DNA of 64,000 bases from Verrucomicrobiota bacterium (GTDB lineage: Bacteria; Verrucomicrobiota; Verrucomicrobiia; Opitutales; Opitutaceae), in assembly GCA_023391285.1 (NCBI GenBank), contig JAEWBF010000133.1, positions 62,001 through 126,000 of the forward strand, in the 5' to 3' direction. This document shows, one piece after another, positions 49,411-61,400 of this stretch. Numbering within the stretch: position 1 is the stretch's first letter; the number at the start of each line of letters is the position of its first letter. The notes beneath the pieces were generated by a model. The model saw only the letters and a program-made list of their open reading frames with translations, was not told where the DNA came from and searched no databases. A program made the translations under genes and the position numbers.

Positions 49411-52400
49411 ATGAAATCACGCTACGCGTGGCCGCTATGGCTGCTTGTTTTTTCGTCGATCGTTGCTGGTCACGGCCTCCGTGCGCAGGAACTAGGGACG
49501 GCGCTGGTGCGCCACGCACCGTCGATCAACGGCCGCGTCGAAGGTTCGGTCCAGCAGATGATGCCGGAGTCTGTGACGCTGAATGGCGGCGCGGTTGTGA
49601 CGCAGGATCTGTTGATCCCCGGAAGTCCGTCGGTGAGGTTGAACGGCAGGCCGGCTTACGCCGGCACAGTCGAAGGCAGCGGGAACGCGTCGCCGGCGAA
49701 TCACCAGGTCACTCTCAATGGCAACGCGAGCCTCCGGCACGTGGTGCGGCGGACGAATCCCGTGACGTTGCCGAATGTGATGGCGCCCTTGGCGCCTACC
49801 GGCACGCGCAATGTGATCATCAATTCGTCCGGGCAAAGTCCCGGAAGCTTTTCGACGCTGCGTCATCTGACGTTGAACGGAAATGCGGGACAGGTGGCGG
49901 TGCCGCCGGGCGCCTACGGCGACTTCACCGCGAATGCGGGCAGCGGGTTCACATTGGGCGTCAGCGGGAGCACGCAGCCCTCCATCTATCATTTCCACAA
50001 GCTGACGTTGAATGGCCAGTCGCAGCTCAAAGTGAGCGGCCCGGTGATTGTGACGGTTGCGCAGGGGCTCACTGGCAACGGGTCTGTCGGAGTGGCGGAC
50101 CAGCCAGGCTGGCTCACGTTGAATATCCGGTCTGGCGGACTAACGTTGAATGGCGGCTCGCGGTTCTACGGTCACGTCAATGCGCCGAACGGAACCATCA
50201 TTATCAATGGGAATAGCCAACTGATCGGAGGAGTGGCGGCCGACCGTTTGACTCTCAATGGCGGGGCGCTGCTGCGTTTGGTGAGCGCGGCCCCGGCGAA
50301 TCGCGCGCCTGTCGCCCTGAATCAAAACGTAAACACAAACGAGGATGCGTCGGTGACGGTGACCTTGTCGGCGACCGACCCGGACGAGGACGATCTGACC
50401 TATATCATCGTAAACGGACCGACCTACGGAAGCATCAGCGGCTCCGGGCCGGTGGTGACGTATACGCCGACGGCGAACTTTCATGGGGCGGATAGTTTCA
50501 CGTTCAAGGCGAACGATCGTGAGGAGGATTCGAATCTCGCGACGGTGAGCATCACGGTTGCGCCGGTGAACGATCGACCCACCGCGGAGTCGATCACGGT
50601 GCAAGCGACGGAAGATGGTTCGACGGGCGTGGTGTTGTTGGGCCGCGACGCGGACGGCGATGCGTTGGGCTACGAAATCATCACTTCTCCGCGTCATGGA
50701 CATTTGAGCGGTTTAGCGCCTTCTTTGATCTATACGCCCGAGGCTGATTATCACGGATCCGACGAGTTCACCTATGTGAGCAAAGACGGTGCTCTTCGAT
50801 CGGAGCCGGCGGTGGTTTCGATTTCCGTAGCGCCGGTGAACGATGCGCCCCGCGCGGAGGAGTCGACCTTTGCGGTCGAAGAAGACGGGTCGACTGCAAT
50901 CGTGCTCGTGGGGATCGATATCGACGGCGATGCGCTGACGTTCGAGGTGCAGACGGCGCCGCAGCACGGCGTCCTGACGGGAACCGCACCGCATCTCACC
51001 TATGCGCCGCAGCCGGACTTCAGCGGAACGGATCATTTTACGTTTAGCGTCTTCGATGGCCTGGCGCATTCCGAGTCGGCGACGATCTCGATTCACGTTA
51101 CAAACCGGAACGACGCGCCGATTGCGCACGATGCATCCGCCGTAACGGCGGAGGACAGTGCGGTGGAGGTGGTGCTTTCCGGGCATGATCCGGACGGCGA
51201 CGCGTTGGCGTTCTTCGTGGTGACGGCGCCGCAACATGGCACATTGACGGGCACAGCTCCGCAGCTGACGTATATGCCCGAGCCGCATTTCAACGGCAGC
51301 GATCGGTTCACGTTCCGCGTGCGCGACAGTTCAGGGGTGGATTCGAATCTCGCGACCGCGACCGTGCTCGTCGAACCGGTCAATGATGCGCCGGTGGCGC
51401 ACAGCCAGGAGTTGGTGACCGACGAAGATACTCGGATCGAGATCACGTTAGCTGGCAGCGATGTGGAAGGTGGCTCGCTCACGTTCAGTCTCGTGACGCT
51501 ACCCCAGCATGGGTCGATTGAAGGGGCGGGCGCCGAAATCACTTATACGCCTGCTGCGAACTATAGCGGGGAGGATAGCTTCGCCTTTGTGGTGAACGAC
51601 GGAGAGCTTTCGTCTGCTCCTGCAACTATTTCGGTCTCTGTCGTCGCGGTGAACGATGCGCCTGTCGCGTTGGAAGGATCGGGCTCGTTGTCGGAAGATA
51701 CTTCGCTGGAGCTGACGCTCGAGGCCGGCGACGTGGAAGGAGCGTCGCTTAGTTTCTCGATTCAAATCCCGCCGGAGCATGGCACGATTCAACCGCTAGT
51801 TGGGATGCCTGGTGGTTATCTCTACACGCCGGACCCGGATTATCATGGCTTGGACAGCTTCGTGTTCACGGCGAAAGACGGCGAACTCGAGTCAGCGCCG
51901 GCGATGTTTCAGCTCATTATCTCCGGCATTAATGACGCGCCTGAGGCGCGATCGTTGGAGTTGGTCGGGCCGCAGGACACTCCGATTGATTTTTCCTTAG
52001 CGGGATTCGACGCCGACGGAGACGAGTTGATCTATACGATTATCACTCCGCCGACCCAAGGAACGCTGGCGGGAGCGGCGCCTCATTTTACTTACTCGCC
52101 TGCGTTTAATTACCGTGGCCATGACGCTCTCGAGTTCGTGGTGAGTGACGGAGAGCTTCAGTCGAGTGTCGCAGTGGTGCGGTTCACACTGACGCCGGTG
52201 GAGCATCCGCCTGTGGCGAACAATGGGAGCGCTGTGGTTGATGAAGATGCGGCGATCGACCTCGTGCTGGTGGCAAGTGACTTGGATGGCGATACGCTGA
52301 TTTATACGATCGTGAAGGCACCCGAGAGAGGGACACTTGAGGGTGCGGGAGCGGGGTGGCGCTACGTGCCCGAGCTGAACTTCAACGGAACTGATCACTT

Positions 52401-55400
52401 TCAGTTCAAAGTCAGCGACGGGGGGCGAGAATCCGATATTGCTGATTTCGAGATAACAGTGATGCCCGTCAACGACGCGCCGATCGCGATTGATCGGGCT
52501 GTTTTGGTCGAAGCGAATAGCACGGTTGAGATTCAACTACGCGGCGAGGACATCGATGGTGACGAGATCGAGTTCATCGTGGTTGATCCGCCGGTGCATG
52601 GGTCGCTAACCGGTTCGGGAGGGGTGCTGGTCTATATCCCGGCACACGGCTATGTCGGAAGCGACTCCTTCACCTTTGTGGCGAGCGACGGTCGAGCGAC
52701 CTCCGCGGATGCTGCGACGGTGTCGATCGTTGTGTCCGGCCCGTTGAACCAGCCACCTGTTGTGGATGCAGGTTTAGACGCGACAGCGGCATTTGGCGCC
52801 TCGGCAGAGGTGAAACCATTCAGTAACATTATTCTGAATCACGACGAATGGACTCTGACGGATCAGGGATTTGCTTCCAGTGCATCCGCGGGTCAGTTCG
52901 CCTTGAACCTCGCGAAGTGGTTTACGGGAGGCCGGCCGGGCAAGTTTCTCGCTTATACGAACACGATGCCGGGGTCGGTATCTTATGCTTACACGGGAAC
53001 GGCGCTGCGTGCGGCAATGGAGGGCGCAGGTCACACGTGGGTGACTAGCAGCACGATCCCGTTCACGCTCGAAAACCTGCGTCAGTTCGATGCGGTGTTC
53101 TTGTGTGCAAACCAAGTCGATAACTCCGTATTGATCGATTACGTTAACGCCGGTGGCAGTGTATATATAAGTGCCGGAACCAAGGTCTGTGGATGTGATG
53201 CCGATGTCGAGGCGGGGTGGTATGCGACATTTCTGAACGCATTCGGCCTAGCTTATGGCTATCCCTACAATCAGGTAAGAGGCACTTTGCCTGTTAGTTC
53301 GGAGCATCCCATTTTCGAAGGTCTATCCACGCTCTATTACGACAACGGGAATCCGGTGATTGTGCTGGACTGGGAGAGTCCGCTCACGTCCGTCGTCAAC
53401 GTTTTTCAAGGCAAGAACCTGATGGCGCTCTACTCGCGATCGGGACTCGTAGCCACTGCGGTGCTCACCGGCTCGGTTGCAGACGATGGTTTGCCCGAAG
53501 GCTCCGCTCTCGCGTATCGATGGGTCAAACTGGACGGGCCTGGTTTCGTTCATTTTGAGGACGTCGAGGCGTTGACGACGGAGGCGAATTTTACGGTGCC
53601 GGGGGTTTATACGCTGCAGCTCTCCGCTAGCGATGGTGAGCATACCGCGGTAGATACCGTCGTAGTTACGGTGGAGCGCAACGAGGCTCCCCAAGTTTTC
53701 GCCGGAGTGGATGCAATGGTTCGTTCGACGGCCGAGTCGTTTCAGCTGCAGGCTGTCGCTTCAGATGATGGAATCCCGAGAGGGGGTGAGCTGATTCTTC
53801 AATGGCGTCTCCTCAACGGTCCGGGGGAGGTGGTGTTCGATGATGCCTCACTGCTGAGACCGACTGTCTTGTTCTCCGCTGAGGGCATCTATATCCTCGA
53901 GCTCACCGCCAGCGATGGTCATCTCGAGAGTAGCTCATTCACGACCATCCGCGTGGGCGTGCGATCCCCGAGCGTTCCGGAGGGGATCTCGGCGTGGTGG
54001 CCCGCTAATGGTCACGCACGAGAGGTCGTCCATGATGAGCAGCCTTTGCGGGTGCAACAGAGCAAGGTGAAATATGCTAGCGGCCGCGTTTCGCTAGCGT
54101 TCGACTTCGACGGAGTAGAACGTTTTTGGAAAACCGACGCTGGCCCGAGCACAGCGATCGGCGCTGATGAAGATAGCGAAGGTGCGACGGTGGAGTTCTG
54201 GCTGAATATGGCCGATCATCAAACCGACCGGGCGATCTTCTCTTGGAGAAATGGACCGTATCTACGAACATCTTACTATAGCCAGAGGCTCTTCCTGAGT
54301 TGGGGCCGTCCAGGCGGGACGGACGTGATCGAAAGCGGGGAGGTGCTGACGGCCGGTTCTTGGAGCCATTGCGCTGTGACTTACGATCGGGCGTCGGGCA
54401 TCGCTCGCATTTATCACAATGGGGTTTTGCAGAATGAGAAGGTCATCGGTTCGTTCCTTCTTCCGACGTCGGATGAGTTTTCCGTGGGTTGGCGTAGTGG
54501 TAACAATCTCTTCAAGGGGCAAATTGACGAAGTTACGTTATACAACCGGTCGCTGACCCCGGAAGAAATCGGCACGATTTATCGGGCCGGATCATCGGGC
54601 AAGATATTCGTCGGTGGAAACTCGGCTCCGCAGGTGTCGGCGGGCCCGGATGTCGCGGTCGCATCGCCTTCTGACGTCGTGCTGCTTGCTGCCCGTCTTA
54701 CAGATGATGGAAAACCGGCTGGAGCGAGGGTCGATTGGAGATGGACGAAGATTAGCGGACCCGGTGAGGTTGAGTTTGCCGTTGAGGCCGGGAGCCTGCC
54801 TGATTCTCCGGAGACAACGGCCCGGTTTAGTGAGCCTGGTTTGTATTCGCTCCAGCTCGAAAGCGACGACGGAGCGTATGGGGCTAAGGACCTAGTGGAG
54901 GTTCGCGTCGGGCAGTTTTATCCAGCGTCGCTGCCATCCGATGTGAGCGCGTGGTGGCCAGGAAACGGAAATTCGATCGAGGTCCGCTCGGGTCACGCAG
55001 CCATGCCATGGAACGTGCCCGAATTCGCTGATGGGTTGGTTGGGATGGCGTTTGATGTGGACGGGGCGGATGATTATTGGCGCGCTTCCGCAGCTCCAGG
55101 GCTCGCGGTTGGATCCACCGCTTCGAGCCTCGGCGCAACGATCGAGCTGTGGATGCGGCTGACGGATCTTCAAAGCGACCGGGCGATCTTCTCGTGGATC
55201 GACGGACCGTATTTAAGAACAAGTTACTACAGCCAGCGGGTGAACGTCGGGTGGGGAAAAATGGGCGGAGGCGATGTATTTGAAACGGGAAATATCCTCA
55301 CCGCAGGAGTGTGGACACATTGCGCAGCAACCTACGATCGCGCGAGCGGGATTGCTCGCCTTTACGTCAATGGCGTTCTGCAAAACGAGCGGGCGATCGG

Positions 55401-58400
55401 GAGCTTCGCGCTGCCGACGACGGGCGATGTGTTGATCGGGACGCGCAGCGGTGAAAAACGGTTCAAAGGTCAGCTCGATGAGGTGACGCTCTACGATCGC
55501 GCGTTGTCGCCCGCAGAAATCGGAGCGATCTACCAGTCGGGATCAGCGGGGAAGATGCCGTTGGCTACAACCACGCCGCTGATTGTGTCGGCAGGACCGG
55601 ATATCGCCGTTCGTGACGTGAGTGCCCCTGCGGCGTTAACGGCTCATTTCGCGCTTGGGGATGGATCGCTTGATGTGGCCGCGAATTGGAGCTGGAGCAA
55701 AGTCAGTGGCCCAGGAGACGTGACGTTTGAGGTCACGAATGGAGATCTGTCAGCCTCTCCGGCTACCAACGCTTGGTTTACAGCGTCAGGCATTTATTTG
55801 TTAAAGCTTGAAGGACGCGATCACTCCCGCGCGGTGTCTGACCTCGTGGAAGTGCGGGTTGGGCAACTGTATCCGGCCGAGCTTCCCGAGGATGCGCGTG
55901 CGTGGTGGAGCGGAAACGGAACGAGCGTCGAAGCCTATTCCCAGCAGGAAGCGACTGCATGGAATCTCGCGGGTTTCGGGGACGGTCACGTTTCCCACGG
56001 GTTTGTTTTGGACGGTATCGATGATCGCTGGACTGCATCGAACCCCACGTATGCCGTCGGATCGTCCGAGAACTCCGCGGGAGCGAGCATCGAGTTCTGG
56101 TTCAACATGGCCGATTTCGAGCGTGATCGCGGAATAGTCTCATGGTCGGGCGGGCCGGTTCTACGCACAAACTATTACAGCACGCGCCTCCACGTCGGTT
56201 GGGGCAAACCGGGAGGCGGCGATACGATGGAAACGGGAAATATTTTGAAGGTGGGGGTTTGGACGCACTGCGTAGCCACCTACAATCGCGCGACTGGCCT
56301 TGCTTCTCTTTATGTGAACGGCGTAGCGGAAGTTTCACGCAACATCGGATCTTTTGCGTTGCCTACAACGGGCACGTTTTCAATCGGAGCAGCGGCCGGT
56401 GTTTCACCGTTCAAGGGGAAGCTCGACGAGGTCACGTTGTATGATCGTCCGCTGACGCCGGCAGAAGTCGGAACTCTGTTCGAAGCCGGGTCGAAAGGTA
56501 AGCCTCCGGCCTCGGAAAATTCCGGTCCCATGGTCTTTGCTCACCCGAATGTCGCAACGGCATCGGCAAACGACACCGTTCATCTCGAAGCTACCGTGCA
56601 GGATGACGGATTGCCGGCGAATAGCTCCGTAACATGGCGGTGGATCTCTTTTTCTGGACCTGCTGGAGCTGTGATCGCAACGCCCGCGGGCACGCTGCCG
56701 GATGCGCCGTCCAGCTCGGTGACGTTCTCCAGTCCCGGACTGTATCTGTTCAGGGTGGAAGCGGATGACGGTTCGAAAGTGGACTCGGATATCATGGAGG
56801 TTCGCGTTGGACAGTCTTATCCGGACGGATTGCCGACTGACGCTCGCGCCTGGTGGAAGGCCAATGGCAACGCTGCGGAGTCGTTCACCGGCATCGTTGC
56901 GACGCGTCGCAACCTGCCGACGCTCACCGACGGTTACGTCGGGCAAGCGTTCACGCTTCCGGGTTCCGGATCGTGGACGACTACAGCCCCTGAGTTCGCC
57001 GTAGGCTCTACTCCGGAAAGTGCCGGCGCGACGATTGAGCTTTGGCTCAACATGGCAGACCACGAGCGCGACCGTGCGATCCTATCTTGGGCGAGCGGCC
57101 CTTATCTGAGAACCAACTACTATAGCCAGCGGCTGTATGTTGCTTGGGGTAAGCCCGGCGGCGGAGATGCGCTTGAGACGGGTGGGCTCTTACAGGCTGG
57201 TCAGTGGACTCACTGTGCCGCCACGTATGATCGTAGTAGCGGACTCGCGCGACTCTACATCAACGGAGTGGAGCGTGTTTCGAAAAATATCGGATCGTTT
57301 CTCCTGCCGACTACGGGCGAGTTCGCCATGGGTTCCATGTCAGGACAATCTTCGTTCAAAGGTAAACTGGATGAAGTCACGCTTTACGATCGCGCTCTGA
57401 CGCCGGCGGAAATCGCGGCAATCTACCAGGCGGGGACTGCGGGAAAGCCGGACGTGATGGTGAATGCAGCTCCCCACGTCGCGGCCAGTGTCGGCGGTGC
57501 GGCCATTGCAGGAACGCCTGTGCTCCTTTCTGGCGTCGCCAGCGACGACGGACTTCCGAATCCGCCAGGCACTCTCATCTATGAATGGACGCAAGTGGAC
57601 GGGCCGGGTGCCGTCGCGTTCGGTTCCGCGGACCAGTTATCCACCACGGCAAGCTTTCCCGTTGCCGGCGTTTATAGCGTTCAGTTTAGCGCAAACGACT
57701 CCGAAAAATCTGCCTCAACAACATTGCAGGTCGTGGTGGAGGCTCCACCGTCCGCTCCCCCAGCAATCATTTTCGAAGAACCTGCCGATGGAGCTTCGCT
57801 CCCAGCGTCCACCACTTTCGAACTGGTGGTTCAGGCAAGCGACTCGGATGGGACGATCACGCGAGTGGAATTCTTCCAAGATGGCGTGAAGTTGGGTGAG
57901 CAAACAGCCCCTGAGTTGAACAAGCCCACGACTTATTTCTGGCCGGTCGCCGGTGGGCTGCCCGTAGGCAGCTATACCTTCACTGCGCGAGCGCATGACA
58001 ACACAGGTGTCTCAGCTGACGCGCCGCCGATCGCGATCCAGGTCGTCACGGACGCCGGTCCACCCGTTGCTGCAATTTTCACGCCGGCTGCGGATGCCCG
58101 TGTTTCCGGCCCTGTCGAGTTCACCGGCGTCATTGATAGCCGGTTGCTTAAGCGCTGGGTTCTCGAGTATCGACTCAAGGCTCCTCAAGGAGGCGCAGTC
58201 GAGCCATGGACTGCATTTGCTTCGGGCACGAACTCCGTCGGGGAAGGCGAGGTGCCAGCGGCGTTGGGAACGTTCGACCCAACGGTGTTGATCAACGGCC
58301 TCTACGAGGTGCGTCTAGCCGCCACCGACACGAGCGGTCGGACCGTCATTGATGGGCCGCTGGGGCTGCTGGTCGAAGGCAACATGAAGATCGGGGCGTT

Positions 58401-61400
58401 TGCGCTGGCGTTCGAGGATCTGAACATTCCAGCGCCAGGTATCCCGATTTCCATTACGCGCACCTACGACAGTCGCGATGCGCGGGTAGGCGACTTCGGT
58501 CCGGGCTGGCGAATCGCGCTCAACAACATCCGAGTGCAGAAGAATCGCCATCTGGGCGATGCTTGGTGGCAAACGCCGCAAGAGGGGAGTGGCATCCAAT
58601 TCTACGACGTGCTTCCGATCGATGAACGCATCGTCACCATCGCCTTCCCGGATGGCGAAACGCACCGCTTCCGTGCGGGCGCTCTTGTGAAGAACCGCCC
58701 CGGCGATCCGGACTATCGCTCCTTTGGTGTCGTGGTTCGCCGCGGCAAGTATCGGTTCTATCCCATCGGCGACACCACTTCGACCCTGGAGCCGTTGAAT
58801 GCAGCGAACGTGCTCGCCGAGGACTTCTGGATTGAAGGAACTGGCGATCAGGACCTGCGCGCCGACGATCCCACCGCGGATCCTTTTGCCGACACATTCG
58901 ACACGTCCCGTTTCCGCCTGACCACCCGCGACGGGACCGTGTTCATCCTCGATGAAGCGCTCGGCCTGCTCGAGATGCGCGATCTGAATGGCAACCGGCT
59001 CACAGTCGAGCGCGATGCGCAGAATCGAGTCGCCCGACTTGTATCCACGCAGCCAGCACCTTCCGGGGTGATCACTACCGCCGTCGTAATTCATCGCGAC
59101 GCGACCGGGCGGGTGGACTACATTCGCGACCCGGCTGGAAACGATCTCGATTACACCTACGACGCGGAAGGGCGGCTGGAGACGTTTACCGATCGGGAGT
59201 TGAACGTAACTCAGTTCCGCTACGAGAACGACGCGTTCCCGCACTATCTCACGCGAATTATCGATCCGCGCGGAGTTGCTGCCCTGCGGAGTGAATTCGA
59301 CGAGAACGGTCGACTGATCAAGCAGATCGACGCCGAAGGAAAAGAAACCGTGTTCGATCGTGGCATCGATTCGACCGGGCGGTTCGAGAAAATTGTCGAC
59401 CGACTCGGAAAGGAGACGACCTACTACTACGACGAGCGTGGGAATGTGACGCTGAAGATTGATCCGCTCGGCGCGCAGACAAGCTATAGCTACTATCCCG
59501 ACACCGACCGCGTGAAGTTCGAGGTCGACCACTACGGCAACGTGAAGTCGTTCGCTTACGACCCGCGCGGCAACGTCATCGCCGAAACCCTCGGCGCGAG
59601 CACGTCCGAGGATCCGGCAAATCCGTCCACGGGTTACACGACGCGGACGAGTTACAACGACCGCAGCGCGCCGACGCAGATGACGGATCCCGACGGGCGC
59701 GTGCAAACGTTCAATTACGATCCTGCGACGAACAATCTCCTTACGCACACCATAGGCGCAGGTGGCGCATCACCTGCGACGACTTCCTACACCTACTACT
59801 CCGACGGGACGTTGCACACGGTCACTGACGCGCTCGGAACAGTAACCACTCACACCTACAACAACAGCTATTCGAGCGCGGCGTATCCGGGCGCGGTGAA
59901 GGAAGTCGTTGCGACCGTGACGGCCGGCTCAACCGTGTGGCGCACGACCCGGACGCTCCACGATGCCCAGGAGAATCAGGTAGCGCAGATCGTTACCCGC
60001 ACGCTGCCGGATGGTTCAGTTGAAGACGTGATCACGCGTTTTGTTTACGATCGGGAGAACCGTCTTGCGGCCACGATTCACCCGGACGGGCGCGTATCCG
60101 AAACGCGCTACACTTCGTTCGGCCAGGAGGCGAAGTCTATCCTCTGGCAATCGGTGGCGGACTACCAGAGCGCGGACGACGCGCGAGCCCGGACGACGAG
60201 TTACGGTTACGATTCTCGCGGAAACAGGGTCTCCACCACCTATCCAGATGGTTCGTCGGAAACCATGCACTTCGATGCGGAGAATCGGAAGGCGTGGTCG
60301 GAGGACCAACGCGGGTTTCGCACGACCTTCGAATACGATGATGCGGGACGGCTGCGGTTCACGATATTCCCCGACGCCACGTCCAGCGACGGAACGGACA
60401 ATCCTCGCGCGGAGACACGTAACGATTTGATCGGACGTGTTACGCATCAGATCGACGAAGCAGGCAGCGTGACGGAGTTCACTTACGAGAACAACTGCGG
60501 ATGCGCGATGCGTCGTCGCGAGATGATCCAGCACGTTGGCTCGATGGAATTGGTCACAACCTACGAATACGACCGCGCCGGCAACGTGCGGTTTGTCACC
60601 GATCCTCGCGGCAACGTCACGGAGACGCGTTATGACGACCACGGCCGTGCCACGCGTGTGATCCATCCCGCGACCGACGAGCACCCGGCCACGCAGACCG
60701 AGACGCGTTACGATGCTTTGGGCCGTCGGGTGGCTGCGTTAGATCAGGAGGGAAAGATCACGCGTTATCGCTATGATCCGTTGGGTCGCTTGATCGAAGT
60801 CCGTCAGTATCTCGACCCATCGAAAGCTGCCTCCGACGCCGAATTCACTCTCGATGTGACCGATGCGAGCGTAGTCTCCACGCGGTATTCTTACGACGAG
60901 TTGGGGAATCAACGGACGCAGACGGACGCACTTGGTCGCGTCACGACCTACTGGACGGACGGCATGGGTCGGCGCACGAAGCGGATACTCCCGAAGGATG
61001 CTGGGGAAGCGTCCGCGTTGGAGGAGACGCTGCGTTACGACACCTGGGGGAATCTGTGGCAGCGCACGGATTTCGCCGGATACACGACGACGTTTAGCTA
61101 CGACGAACTGAACCGGCTCACATCGAAGTCCGCGGACCCGGCGCATCCGTCACGCGTGTTCAGCCATGCGATCGCGCGGATCGATTACGACTACGACCCC
61201 AATGGTGCCCGCACCGCCGCGCAGACTTACGACGCGTCTGGGACGCTGTTGTATTCCGAGGCGACCCCACGCGATGAGCGAGGTCGGATCGATTACAAGG
61301 ATACCGATGCGGGCCAGCTCGACTACAGCTACCACGCGAATGGCTTGTTGAAGGACGTCGTTTCGTCGAACGACGGCGGTGTGAATGTGGGCTACCGTTA

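Noticed and set aside
50310..57450. Regular tandem repeats that could suggest a CRISPR or satellite array
   Set aside because: Periods near 270 and 950 bases are in frame and encode Ig-like and LamG domains; spacers are not unique short sequences.
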